From assembly GCA_001969505.1 (NCBI GenBank), contig LSSK01000444.1:1-30008 (forward strand): a stretch of DNA of 30,008 nucleotides, read 5' to 3'. Origin of the DNA: Zancudomyces culisetae (lineage: Eukaryota; Kickxellomycota; Harpellomycetes; Harpellales; Legeriomycetaceae). The notes beneath the pieces were generated by a model. It was not told where the DNA came from. It did not search any database and saw nothing but the letters and a program-made list of their open reading frames with translations. The position numbers and the translations under genes were made by a program. Each line of letters starts with the position of its first letter. Position 1 is the first letter of the stretch. Positions 1 through 10,142 of the stretch are shown in pieces.

Positions 1-752
1 ATGTAGTCTTTGAGGTGAAAAAGGCAGCCATACATTAGTGGGCGCTAACTTTAATCTTTTAGTGGACCTAACGAAAAAAAACAATAAGGGATCAAAAAAA
101 GCGAATATTTCAATAAAAATGCTAGTTAAATTCAAAAGGTCTTAGAACTGCACAAGCTACACATTTTACTCATTAAACACGCTTATATTCCATCGTTGTC
201 ACTATAAAAACCATGATAACTGTTCTATGTGTATACACCAAGTATGCAACATCGGTTAGCCGACCAACCGGTTTATCATGCAATATCTGTACTACGAGTT
301 TATCTAGCTGGTTTGACAAGTTTCAAATAGTATTTAGTGACAAAAAAAACAGTAAAATCTGAAGATATATGGTAATGCAGCTTTTAATCAAGTAAACCAA
401 AATTGAATAGTTTCCTGCCACAACCAATACAACGCTAACTTACCACACCTTGAGTGGAATAAAATGTGAGTGGGGGAGGGGGAGGGATACTAAACAATCA
501 ACAAGCATGTACGGGCATTTCCAAATGCTGCAAATACATGCTTGATTTTCATGCCTTTTTGCATTTAAACAAGAGCAACACAAAGTATCAATTATAGATA
601 ATGGTAGTCACTATTCCAAGATATCTTGGTTAAATGAGGTTGTTTTTTTTTTTTTAGTGAGCGTTTTTGTTTGTGTTAATATGCCGACACTTCAAAGAAA
701 AGTGTGTGTATATTATTTGTCTGTAAAATTAGAACTGCTATCGTTTATACTT
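1..752. other. Intergenic, no gene seen
   Basis: AT-rich sequence without a convincing open frame, RNA gene or splice-linked exon set on either strand. It holds a G-rich purine tract near 470-486 and a T-run near 643-655. I see nothing else to annotate. Confidence 0.5.
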
Positions 753-1088
753 TTATTTTTCAACCAACCAACCATCACTGATGAATTTTAGCGTTTTTAT
801 TTTCCTAAAAAAGAATACTAATAAGATCAAATAGACAAAAATAACGCAGAATTTGGGGAGTGTGGAGTGTGAGTGTGTTCCTTTTTTAGAGGAACCAAAT
901 ATGGGATCAGCTTCTAAAAGAAAGCACGTATAAAAAGTACAAGTAACAATCAGAAGACTGATTAGATTTAGAATGAGCAGTTGCCCTGTAATGATCTTTC
1001 TTTTCTGTGTCACAGAAACGTGTGTATATATATACTCAAAAAAACTGCTTGTGGGCCTTTACGGATATTTTTAGTTTACGTTCAACAT
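753..1088 (-). CDS. Possible small two-helix membrane protein (Dpm2/PIG-Y-like)
   Basis: Tentative gene. An 83-codon open frame (1004 down to the TAA at 753-755) encodes two hydrophobic helices, one around LLILNLISLLIVTCTFYT and one around FCVIFVYLILLVFFF, separated by a polar stretch and ending in a basic tail. The frame has no ATG of its own. A plausible two-exon model is ATG-TTG-AAC at 1088-1080, donor GTAAAC at 1079, acceptor ACAG ending at 1005, giving 86 residues. That length, the aromatic-Tyr-Thr after helix 1 and a Leu-Pro-basic motif before helix 2 recall Dpm2 (ER regulatory subunit of dolichol-phosphate-mannose synthase, about 84 residues). PIG-Y has a similar shape. The first exon is inferred only from splice signals, and the whole frame could be chance. 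It would be divergent from the SFT2 gene. Confidence 0.28.
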
Positions 1089-1571
1089 TGCCCTTTCGCT
1101 ACTTACTACACATTGGCATATTCACGCTCAAAAATCTATAGTTATATTCGCTCGGCAATTGTTTGTATTGTTCTAAAAAGAGTAATAAGCCCAATATTCA
1201 TGTAGCTTACTTTTATCAATTTGGATTATTTGTACTAAAAAAAAAAGCTTAGCATTACTTTCTTGGAAAGTGCCCAAAAAAAATTTCACAAATTAGTGGG
1301 GGGGGGGTCATCTGAAAAGCTTAAATTAGTAGGAGTTTGAATTGCTTAGATGCGTTGAAGAAAAAAAAACATATTGTTCCATTTTTTTTTCGAATTACAG
1401 TACCATTAAACTTTTAATTGTTTCTATAATTTGTATTTATATTCATATTTCCAGGCTATAATCTCGATTTAAAGAAAGCCCAAAAATCAAGGAAAAGGTT
1501 CTAACTACAGTAGAGCTAGATAAATTTGACTTGCTGAAACAAAAAGATAAACTAGAAAAAAAACGAGAAAA
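1089..1571. promoter_or_regulatory. Intergenic region upstream of SFT2
   Basis: 480 nt upstream of the SFT2 start, possibly a shared divergent promoter if the small gene to the left is real. It contains several A-runs and an uninterrupted G10 tract at 1298-1307. I cannot place a TATA box or a specific operator with confidence. Confidence 0.3.
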
Positions 1572-2612
1572 ATGTCGTTACCATTCAATGTAAGACAATT
1601 GCGAGACGAGAGCGGACTTGGGGATCCGATGGGATCTGATCCAGGGATGTTTGGGCTGTCTAGAACCGAGAGACTATATGCTTTTGGAGCATGTATTATT
1701 ACAGGATTCGTGCTTGCGATGCTGGTAACAAACAATAAACAGTTTTCATAGCTAACAGTTGATTCTCTATTTTTGTTAGCGGTAGTTTGCCGGTGCAAAC
1801 ACAGATTAAAATATTGAAATTTACTGGAAATAGGGTGCGTTGCTTATATTTACGGACAATATTACCGGATTTGCAATCACTTATACAATCGGTAATTTAC
1901 TGGCCATGTTTAGGTATGTATACATATCAGAGCTCTTATGCTTCAGCGATATTTTCTAAAGCCTGTGCTTTTTGTTTTTTTTATTACGTGTTTGTGTGTG
2001 TAAGTTTATAATTATATGTTGTAAAGTTTTGAGACTTATACAAAGTTGAATATATCAATAGTTTGGGCTTCTTGGTTGGGTTTAAGAGACAAATGAAAAT
2101 GGCTTTTGCACCAGGTTAGTATACAGTTAAACTTACAATTATGTATAATACAAAATATGATAATTCGATGATGGAAATAACAATACAAAATAATAAACAT
2201 TTAATTATAGTGCGGCTGGTGGCAGGAATAATATACTTGGGACTAATGGTGCTGACGTTGGTTGTCGGGTTGACCGTAAGTATTACGTTTACTTTTAAGG
2301 GTTATTGATGTAATGTTGAATCAATTGAAGTGAATACGTCGTGGTGGGTACAATCAGACAAATACTTATTGATATGGAATGCCAATAATGTATATGAACA
2401 TATAGGTGGGAGTTCCGGTATTATGTTTGATACTAGTAATAATACAATTTTGCTCATTGGTGTGGTATGCAGCGAGTTATATTCCATTTGGAAGGTAATG
2501 TCATTTACAAGATTCTCTGTTAGATCATTTTTAATATTTGCAAATGGAGGTTTACACGTCTTGTATAATTCTAAAATTTATTATTGGCAGCATTGAGTAC
2601 CAACAAATTTAA
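1572..2612 (+). CDS. SFT2: SFT2-family Golgi vesicle transport protein, six exons
   Basis: Exons 1572-1724, 1834-1913, 2062-2114, 2211-2275, 2406-2494 and 2591-2612 join in phase to 153 residues. The protein is the usual length for SFT2/SFT2D, four-helix Golgi proteins implicated in endosome-to-Golgi retrograde fusion. Family landmarks are seen in order: FGLSRTERL before helix 1; a YTIGNLLAMF helix 2; FLVGFKRQMKMAF with the conserved Phe-Leu-(Val/Met)-Gly and Lys-Arg-Gln; RLVAGIIYLGLMVLTL; and IIQFCSLVWYAASYIPFG, matching the conserved IIQF...WY..SYIP ending. Donors are GTAACA, GTATGT, GTTAGT, GTAAGT and GTAATG; acceptors are four TAG and one CAG. Intron lengths are 109, 148, 96, 130 and 96 nt. 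The longest exon is only 153 nt, so the gene is invisible to simple ORF calling. The start is the first ATG in frame. The tiny last exon (IEYQQI, stop) is the least certain part. The gene is convergent with the CTL-like gene. Confidence 0.9.
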
Positions 2613-3086
2613 TGGCTAATTTATAATAGGAACATGATCAAATCTATGTGCGGATCGCTAGTTGAGCTCTAGATAGACAGAACAAAACAATATTTCTTGC
2701 GAAAAGGGCTATTCAAAGACACCTGTCTTTCAGATTCTTGCCAAAGCAAAACATAAAAGCACTTGACCACAATTTTTGATTTGTATTGATATTAATGTTT
2801 TATATCATTATTTTATACAATTTACTAAAACAGAAAAAATTTGATTAAATAAAGCAATCCAAGTATTTTGATAGCTCATCCATCACCTAACAGAAATCGC
2901 AAGTGGATAGTAAAAGCGTTTCAAAAACCATTACACAAAATTGAAAAAATACATAGTATGAAACTCTAGAGAAAGGCGAATAGCTGGTCAATTTCAACAG
3001 AATGGCAGCTGTTGGTTGATAAGTCAATGGCGTAGCAAACCAGTAGTGTATCAAGTCTATCATTGTTATTGTTACAGATATTAGCG

Positions 3087-5670
3087 TTAAGGCGAATAGA
3101 ATATACCAAATCTGTTTTTATAAAATATCAAATATAGCACAACGGGCTGAATATGGTTGTAGTAAATTTAAAGACAAAGCTTACATGTCATCAAAGATTT
3201 TCACAAAAAAGTAGCAAGAAATGAATGGAAAAACCAAGCAAAACACAACGGACGGTAAGAAATAGGTGGCATCGAAAAAGGCTCCCAAAAAATACGTGGA
3301 AAGAATAGAAATCAGAATCGCAAGATTTGTGAAAACCGAATGAAGTGCATTGACTATTTTTTTTTTAATCAGAACAAGTGGATAATTATTAAACAAATAT
3401 TTCATAACCCAGAATATACCAATGTGGCATATATGCAAACAAGTGCTTTAAATATGTGTATAGAAAAAAAAATTTTAACTTACAGGACTTTGGTAAGAAC
3501 AAGTTATTTTCAAGAAGCAGCTGGTAAACACTGTTGTACGCTTTAAAAAAGGTAATTGACGAATTGACATTGTTTCCCAGTCCCAGAATACCACAATATA
3601 TCAGTGGATATTTACAGAGTATTCGAACATGTTTATAGACGCTTCTAAACGGACGTGATAAAAATTTGCCAGCTGAAGAAGAGAAAAGTACCTCAAAACC
3701 ACTTCTGCAACTGGTAGCGATCGCTCTTAGCAAACCAAAACTGAGCATGTCAATGATTTTAATGAATCCAAAAAGCACCGAGAATACGGGGAGAAGTACA
3801 ATGTAAAGGCTGTAGAAGAAAAACTATATTATTATTATAGGCAGAATTATATTAGATATATACATTTACATATTTACATATCTTAAACAAAAGCAGAAAC
3901 ATGTTCAACAGGGGATAGAAATATTCACAGCGTCGCCGAAACTACGACGGTTGCACGCGCAATCTTCTAGAACCAATAAATATACGCGCTCCATATTGAA
4001 TCAAAACTTACCTTGAAAACAAAAGAAAGTGCAGTACAGACAAAATTCAGAAGCAAAACAAGGCTGGAGATCGAAATAGAACCAAAAATGTTCGAATTCG
4101 TGATTGCAAACCAAAAAGACAAGATAAAGACAAAGTATGGATGGTTGAGGAGGTCTTCTCTAAAGCTGAGTTCGTGTCTGTTAAAAAACCAATTGGAAAC
4201 CGAGACACTCGTAATAAATCGCTCAAGCTGGATCAAAAAACAAATAACATAGGCCAGCCCCAGCACGGAGATGATGGAATTTGGAACCAAAAATAGGCTG
4301 AAACCGACTGAAAGAGCAAAGTTGAAGAGAGCAAAGGATAGATAATGATTTGTAGCGCGACGCTTTTTTGTAGTTTCTGGTACGCTCATAGGTGAGTTAT
4401 GTTCCTCTTCTTCCAGAGTTTGCTGTCCACGCTGGGGTTTATGTTTATGTTTAGGTTGAGGTTGAGGTTGAGATTCTTGATGTAATAAACGATCGTTGTA
4501 ACTATTACCTTCGATATTATCCTCTCTTGACATCCCGGTTTCGACATTTAAGTTTTGTCCTGGTTGTACTGGGGGTGATGATGAAAAGTCATACGACAAG
4601 AATGTGTTAAAAACAAACAAAAACAAATCAATAGCCTTGTTGATAGTTCCTGTTACAGTTTTTATGTACAGCACATACTTGAATGATCTTATCAGCAAGC
4701 CCAGGGTACTGACAAGCAATACAATATTCGAATATTTACTTTGCCAATCCGGCTTTGTAACAAACAGCGTATATGCGGAAATAAAAAACGTATACAGACA
4801 AGCAACTGGAACCGAGATTGTGATAATCCAAATCCAGCCTGCAACTAGTCTACGGCTGATGGCATGGGTTAGTGAAAGAGTCCAAAATATCATCATGGAA
4901 AAGACACAAGAGTATATAATGGAGCCCAATAGTAATAATGTCAAATTCCTCCGGCTTTCTCTATCCTTTTCCTTGTCTTGATCATTAAACATAGAAGACA
5001 CGCCAATGTAAAAGTATATAATACAATTTGCAATGAATATATACTTGAACAAAACATTTATAAATACATTATTATTTGACCCGTTTCTTGCGTAGTATCC
5101 ATTACCTTCAGCACCGTGGTTGAAAAGAGAAGAGTAATCTTCAGAATCCTCAGACAATAGTGTAGAAAAGACTAGATTTGATTGTTGACTCTGGGTTTCA
5201 GAGTTTTCTTCATCTGAATCTTCATTCCCGTTTTTTTTTCTGTTTCTGTTTTCGTTTTCGCTTTCGTCTTCGCTTTTGTCCTCGTCCTCCTCATCATTTT
5301 CTACGCCCAGTTGCTGCTCAATATCAGTTTCTACTATATCTCCTTCTTCTTCTTGTTCACTGTGTTCATCGTATTCGGGTTTTAATGCACTTAGATTCGT
5401 GCTTAGGCGACTAGATATTCTTTCTAAATTGGGTGCGGAAATTTCGTGACCAGACTCAATCGCATTTTCACCGCCGGATAAGTAGCTATTGTTTTCAAGG
5501 GCACGATCACCTCCTGGAGGCTGGGAGTGTCGTGACCGTTGTTGTGAATGAACTAGTTTTGATAATTTTTTTGGCGATGTTACCAGATTCTTGGCATGTA
5601 TTTTTGAATTAATAACAGAATGATAAATTGACTGTTGGGGGCTGGAGCTGCTTGTCGTATTATCCGACAT
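3087..5670 (-). CDS. Choline-transporter-like (CTL/PNS1) multi-pass membrane protein
   Basis: Exons 5670-4012, 3823-3484, 3353-3185 and 3111-3087 join in phase to about 730 residues (donors GTAAGT, GTAAGT, GTAAGC; acceptors TAG, TAG, CAG). Residues 1-200 are disordered and acidic (Glu/Asp/Ser/Asn runs at 100-165). Hydrophobic helices lie near 203-227, 243-265, 277-304, 313-336 and 344-360. A charged, Gln/Pro/His-rich linker (362-440) follows, then helices near 443-483 and 512-553. The C-terminal half matches the CTL pattern: SVSNWFF like the family's Ser/Tyr-Trp-Tyr segment, IFGSISISSLVLLL like the Gly-Ser-Leu-Ala-Phe-Gly helix, a YPLIYCGILG segment where the family has Tyr-Ala-Tyr...Ile-Tyr-Gly, and TYFLP...CYFFVKIFDD where it has Tyr-Trp-Leu-Pro...Gly-Phe-Phe-Ser. 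CTL/PNS1 proteins sit in plasma or organelle membranes and are linked to choline uptake; transport here is inference. The protein is longer than typical PNS1 (about 540). The 3' end is uncertain: a further open frame runs to 2887. Confidence 0.55.
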
Positions 5671-6321
5671 TCTATCGTACGTTTTGATATTTAATATACT
5701 GTGGGTAATAATTTACTCTCTCTTGTCGTTGATGTCCATAAATGACTGTGGATATAACAATGTAGCGCAAATAGTTATAAATGAGCTGAAATGAATTCAT
5801 ATACTCAAGACTAAGGAAAGTTAAAGTTCATGCTTTTCAGTTAAGCAAATAGGCTGTACAAAATTTAAAGTATGAGCTAAAATAAATTTCGCCAACACAA
5901 AAACTCCTTGAGTTGGACTTTTCATTTGCTAAAACAATTTTAAGGCATTGAAAGGCAGATGAGAAAATGTTCATGAATAATATGCACATGACTCGTGAAA
6001 TGTGAAAATCACGCAACACTTTATAGCCTTTTTTTTCATTTATATATTTGTGTACTTTGTATAGTTTATTTTTTGCATGGGACATGGTGTGGGAGAACGG
6101 GTGAACAAAAGCAAGATTATTTTTTCAATTAATGTATTGAATTTTAGAACAACTAAAGGTAAAAGTAAAAAAAGTGTATTTGGCAAAAATAAGATGTGAA
6201 CAGAATTTAGCAAAAATAGAATTTATTTTATATACAATAGCCGTCTCATGTGTTTTGAATTCTAGTAACTATAAAATATTAATAAAACAATGAATATATA
6301 AAAGTGTAGTTTTCAATAAGA
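5671..6321. other. Intergenic between CTL-like gene and UTP13
   Basis: 650 nt holding the 3' flank of UTP13 and the promoter side of the CTL-like gene, both on the minus strand. An 82-codon minus frame at 5837-6085 has no recognisable domain and no codon bias, so I leave it out. A-rich stretches near 6120-6300 could hold the UTP13 polyadenylation signals, which I cannot place exactly. Confidence 0.4.
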
Positions 6322-8861
6322 TTATGAAAATTGCAGATAAAAATCTAACATTGCAGAGTCAGACAGGAGAGAGTTCCAGAACTTCAAGAATTTGTTTGTA
6401 TGGGGGATAAGGCTTTTGATTGACTGGTGGTTGTCCATAAGCACAGATCTGTGATGTTTGAAAATAGAAAACAAGAGTATCTGGGAGTAAAAGGCGGCCA
6501 GCTTAAGATTTGTGGACCAGTCAACCAAGACAAGATTAAGCAGGTTGGAGACTTCTTCAGGGGAAAGGGATTTGATCAAGACATCATAAAACTCGTAGGC
6601 ATCAGATGATGTAGCAGAAGTGGATCTGTTGGTGTGTTTAGAGAGGATGGACAAACAGGTGTGTGGTTTGTTTAAAGATAGAGCCAGCTTAAATGCCAAA
6701 ATCAAGTCACCATTATTTGACAAAAGATTGTCGAGTTTTTGCGAGGTCAAAAGATCTTCTTGTTGCTTTTGAATGTATTGATCTAGCAACACCTGACTTT
6801 GATCATTCCATATGATGATTTTGGAGTCGGAAGAACCCGTAACCATGAGAGAAGAATCGTTGAAGGTATCAAGACTCCAGATTTTGTCAGAGTGACCTTT
6901 GTTGGGGCCACTATTTTCACCACCAAACATAGCAACAACCTGGCTTGATGAAATGTTGAATAGACGAACCAAGGCATCATTACAACCACCGAGGATTTGC
7001 ATTCCATTTGAAATTATCTTCATACTAAGAACAGTGCTGCCGCAGTCGATTGTCTGGATACAGTCATAGTTGGAGTTAAGCGACCACAGCTTAATGGTAG
7101 AATCACCACTGCTAGTGGCTACGATGTGGCCATAAAACTCAATTGCCCAAATACCGCGCTTATGACCCTTTAACTCTCCCACAACACTTCCGTCTCTATA
7201 ATTCAGAATTCGCCCAACCTTATCCTGCGAACCACCACTAACTATAATTCCCTGGTCGGTATTCACATTAAGAGTATTTACATCTCCCTTTTCATGAACC
7301 TTGATGATAGTATACTCTCCCACCAATGTACCGTTGCCATATTTCCAACGCTTTATGCTAGAGTCCATAGACCCGCTAACCAGTTCGACTCCTCCATCTT
7401 TGAGGGGAACAATTTTTATCGCCCCTACCGCTCCCATATGACCAACACCCTTTGCTAACAGACTAATTTTGTTGTCCTTGTATTCCCATAGTTTGATTGT
7501 TCTATCCTTACTTCCTGTGGCTATATATGTGCCATAAACATCCATACTTAGAATGATGTCGTCGTGTGCTCCTCTTACCATTTCCTCGCATTCCAATGTT
7601 TCAGTGTTGTATATTTTGAGTTTATCCGAATTGCTTATCACTGCAATTTTATTTCCACTTTCTATATATCTACTTTCAATGACCTCGTCGTTATATCCTG
7701 CTATTTGCCATTTCTTTTTGTTCAGGTTGTCGCAAGAGAATCCCATAATATTTTGTTCGGAATCTGCCTGTATGATCGTGTTCGTATCCTCTGATTTGGC
7801 GATCCATACTATCTCCTCATCTTTATTTCCGGAATCATTTGCATCTTCCATTTCTACATCCTCACTAACGCCCTTCTCTATTTTGAACACCTTCATTCTT
7901 CCTCCCTCTCCACCATAATATACTGTTTTATTCCCTACTACTTCCATAGCCTCTACTCGCTCGTAAACCACCTCTGTCCTTTCCACTTTTTTGCTTGCCA
8001 TATCTATAACGTTTATCATCTTATCTCGCCCACCACTAATCAGCTTTTTTCGATTTGCTGTCATTCCCAGTCGCTTGACTACGCTCCCATGTACCTCTTT
8101 ATAAGTTACTTCGCATTTGTTGTTGTTCAAATCAAATACTTTGATTGTTCCCTCCTCTCCTCCACTGATTATCACACTTTTGTCCTTTATCGTATAAAAC
8201 AACAGCGATGTTACAATTCCCCGATGTCCTCCAAATTTGTGTGTACAAAATCCTCCCTCAATATCATACACACGCACTGTTCCGTCCGCCAAACCCATTC
8301 CAACCAACGTGCCACTATCTTCAATTTCCATATCTATGATTGCTGTCTCTATATTTTTTATCACTCTTACTTCCTTCTTGCTTTCTCCATCAAACACTCG
8401 AACCCTTAAACTTTTATTTGCTGCTACTACGCGTTTTTTATCGTGACTCACTGCAAATGTTGTCACTGCTGTACCTTCCTATGATTCATTTGTTTTTTAT
8501 TAGTTTAGTTTAGTTTATTTTGGTTTATTTTGATCTATTTTTACTTTATTTGTATTGCTTTTTGATAGATTTTCAATCAACTTACTCCCTTATATTCACC
8601 CTTTTTCTTGGCGGTTCCAAATTCCAATTCGTAGATTCCATCAAAATGCATCGTATACATGGTATCTCCCCTAACTACCATTTTTCCACCCGTATACACA
8701 CTTTCTATCACCTTGTCTTCTTCATATCTACGAGCATGTTGATTCAGAAGAAAAGAAAAAATCCAAATTAGATTTGTTTCATTGATCAATTTCTATAATA
8801 TTGGTTAATAAATGTTTAAACTTTGCACTTGCCTTGTCTTTAATTCTCGTTTACTAGCCAT
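6322..8861 (-). CDS. UTP13: U3 snoRNP-associated WD40 protein UTP13 (TBL3)
   Basis: Exons 8861-8833, 8727-8586 and 8478-6322 join to 775 residues (human TBL3 808, yeast 817). UTP13 is part of the UTP-B complex of the nucleolar SSU processome, needed for 18S rRNA maturation. The start MASKRELKTR continues into RYEEDKVIESVYTGGK, equivalent to the conserved family opening before the first beta-propeller. WD repeats follow through most of the chain, with clear units such as GHRGIVTSLLF...IKVFD, AHDDIILSMDV...DRTIKLW, GHKRGIWAIEF...DSTIKLW and GHSDKIWSLD...SKIIIW, consistent with two propellers. From about residue 630 the helical Utp13 C-terminal domain is recognisable (LDNLL, LALSLNKPHTCLSIL, a Trp-Ser-Thr-Asn segment, LIPHTNKFLKFWNSLL). 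Intron 1 has a GC donor; intron 2 (8585-8479) has GTAAGT...TAG. The large third exon alone lacks the correct N-terminus. No truncation is seen. Confidence 0.93.
8728..8832 (-). other. GC-AG intron 1 of UTP13
   Basis: The exon ends AAGACAAG and the intron begins GCAAGT, the classical sequence of non-canonical GC-AG introns. It ends CTCGTAG at 8728. Removal joins the codon AG|A (Arg) and restores the family N-terminus. No GT donor nearby gives an equivalent join. Length 105 nt. Confidence 0.8.
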
Positions 8862-9199
8862 CTTTTCGTATTATTTTTTATGTCTATATAGTTGAATTAT
8901 TATTATATTGATTTTGCCAGACAAGTTATGCTTAAATTCCAACTAGTGTTTTTGATTTTTTTTAGTTCCATCAAACATTAAAAAAAAAAATTTTTTTTTT
9001 TTTTCATTTGCCCTTAGATTCTGGTTTAATAAATCGATCTCCTATTTTTTTTTTTTGCTAGAATTTCAAAGTTATTACCTCTCAATTTCCAATTTCAAGC
9101 AAAAAATATTGAAGAAATGTAAATTAATAGCCAATAAAATGAAAAAAGCTGCTGTATCACATTTCCATTTAATGAATTTATAAAAAAGTCAAAAGAATC
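8862..9199. promoter_or_regulatory. UTP13 upstream region
   Basis: 338 nt between UTP13 (start at 8861) and the tRNA gene, both on the minus strand. It carries an A-run directly followed by a long T-run (about 8980-9004) and another T-run near 9043-9056, poly(dA:dT) of the nucleosome-excluding kind common in fungal promoters. No specific site is recognised. It also holds the tRNA terminator. Confidence 0.4.
9182..9195 (-). terminator. RNA polymerase III terminator of tRNA-Asn
   Basis: Read on the minus strand, two T-runs (TTTT then TTTTTT, separated by GAC) lie within about 20 nt of the tRNA 3' end. This is the standard Pol III termination signal. Confidence 0.75.
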
Positions 9200-9272
9200 G
9201 CTCCCAGCTAGGCTTGAACTAGCAACCTCCTGATTAACAGTCAGACGCGCTAACCAATTGCGCCATGGAAGC
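9200..9272 (-). tRNA. tRNA-Asn (anticodon GTT)
   Basis: 73 nt, read on the minus strand. The acceptor arms GCTTCCA and TGGGAGC pair over seven positions, with one T-G wobble. The D-arm region GGCGCAATTGGTTAGCGC carries the internal A box. The anticodon stem CTGAC/ATCAG encloses the loop with GTT, decoding Asn codons. The T arm contains AGTTCAAGCC, the B box. No intron is present, and CCA is not encoded, as in eukaryotic nuclear tRNAs. Transcription would be by Pol III from the internal A and B boxes. Confidence 0.95.
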
Positions 9273-9513
9273 TGACAAAAAGTTTTTAAGTTGGCTTAGT
9301 TATAATAGTTATGTTTTTTATTTTAATTTTAAGGTCTATTTATTATCTTATTGGGCAATTTCTTTATTGTAACAACACTGATATACACCTGCATACACAT
9401 ATAATATACAGCTTAATACTTTTTAAAAATTTTGTTATATAATTTTTATATTTTTATTTAAAACAAAACTTAATGAATTTCTACAATTTAAAAATTTATA
9501 AGCTATAAAGATT

Positions 9514-10062
9514 CTAAATAACTGGAATATCCACAAAATTGGAAAATAGATCTACTTTGCACATTGGACAGAGTCCAGACTCATTTAACAAGTATCGATC
9601 AAGACATTCCCAGTGAAAAATATGTTTACAGGGCAAATCACGCACCATACACCCATCTATCAGCTCCTTATCACATAAAATACATGTTTTACTTCTTTTC
9701 TCCAAGTCTATTTCGCCATAGATAGAATATTCCATGTTATTTTGAGATTCGTGATACCTCAAAACTGGAAACTTGTCCAAATCGTTTACAGAATTGAACG
9801 GAGTTGGTGTATACCTCGGTAGTGTTGATTCTGGTCGCTTGGGTGGTTTATCAAACAGCCTATTAGTACTGAAAATTACGGCGTCCTGCTCATCTGCCGC
9901 TGTTCGTCGTTCTGTATTTTCTCCCTCTAGTTCTTCTTGTTCTCGTCTTTGTCTTCTAGCTTCTTTTTTCTTTACTACTAGTATTTGGATAATAATCAGC
10001 ATCATAAACAGTATAGCAAATATAAGTATTATGGGTACTGGGTTGATATCAGAAAGCTCCAT
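9514..10062 (-). CDS. Membrane-anchored RING-H2 finger protein, probable E3 ubiquitin ligase
   Basis: Single-exon gene of 182 residues starting at an ATG. A transmembrane helix lies at about residues 10-30 (IILIFAILFMMLIIIQILVV) and is followed directly by a basic stop-transfer cluster (KKKEARRQRR), so the C-terminal RING faces the cytosol. After a disordered Pro/Arg/Glu linker comes a RING-H2 at about 128-168: C-x2-C (CILC), C-x-H-x2-H-x2-C (CKHIFHWEC) and C-x2-C (CPMC), which supplies all eight zinc ligands. The Leu-Pro before CKH and the Trp in HWEC are typical of E2-binding RING-H2 domains. The layout resembles plant ATL and animal RNF24/RNF122 proteins. The substrate and membrane are unknown, and I do not assign a named orthologue. 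No intron is seen. Confidence 0.85.
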   Translation of the reverse strand: MELSDINPVPIILIFAILFMMLIIIQILVVKKKEARRQRREQEELEGENTERRTAADEQDAVIFSTNRLFDKPPKRPESTLPRYTPTPFNSVNDLDKFPVLRYHESQNNMEYSIYGEIDLEKRSKTCILCDKELIDGCMVRDLPCKHIFHWECLDRYLLNESGLCPMCKVDLFSNFVDIPVI

Positions 10063-10111
10063 TTTGTGTACAAGATTAGCAAGATTAATGTATATCTGAG
10101 ATTAAATATAT

Positions 10112-10142
10112 ATTCTACATATTCTACATATTCTACATATTC
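10112..10142. repeat. Three tandem copies of a 10-bp unit upstream of the RING gene
   Basis: The unit ATTCTACATA repeats three times in a row with a small remainder, 50 to 80 nt upstream of the RING-gene ATG. It lies in the promoter or 5' leader, so it could be a bound element or simply slippage. Confidence 0.75.

Noticed and set aside
2715-2730. Short hairpin (AAAGACA/TGTCTTT) between convergent SFT2 and CTL-like genes as a terminator
   Set aside because: Eukaryotic Pol II genes do not use stem-loop terminators; a 7-bp stem is expected by chance.
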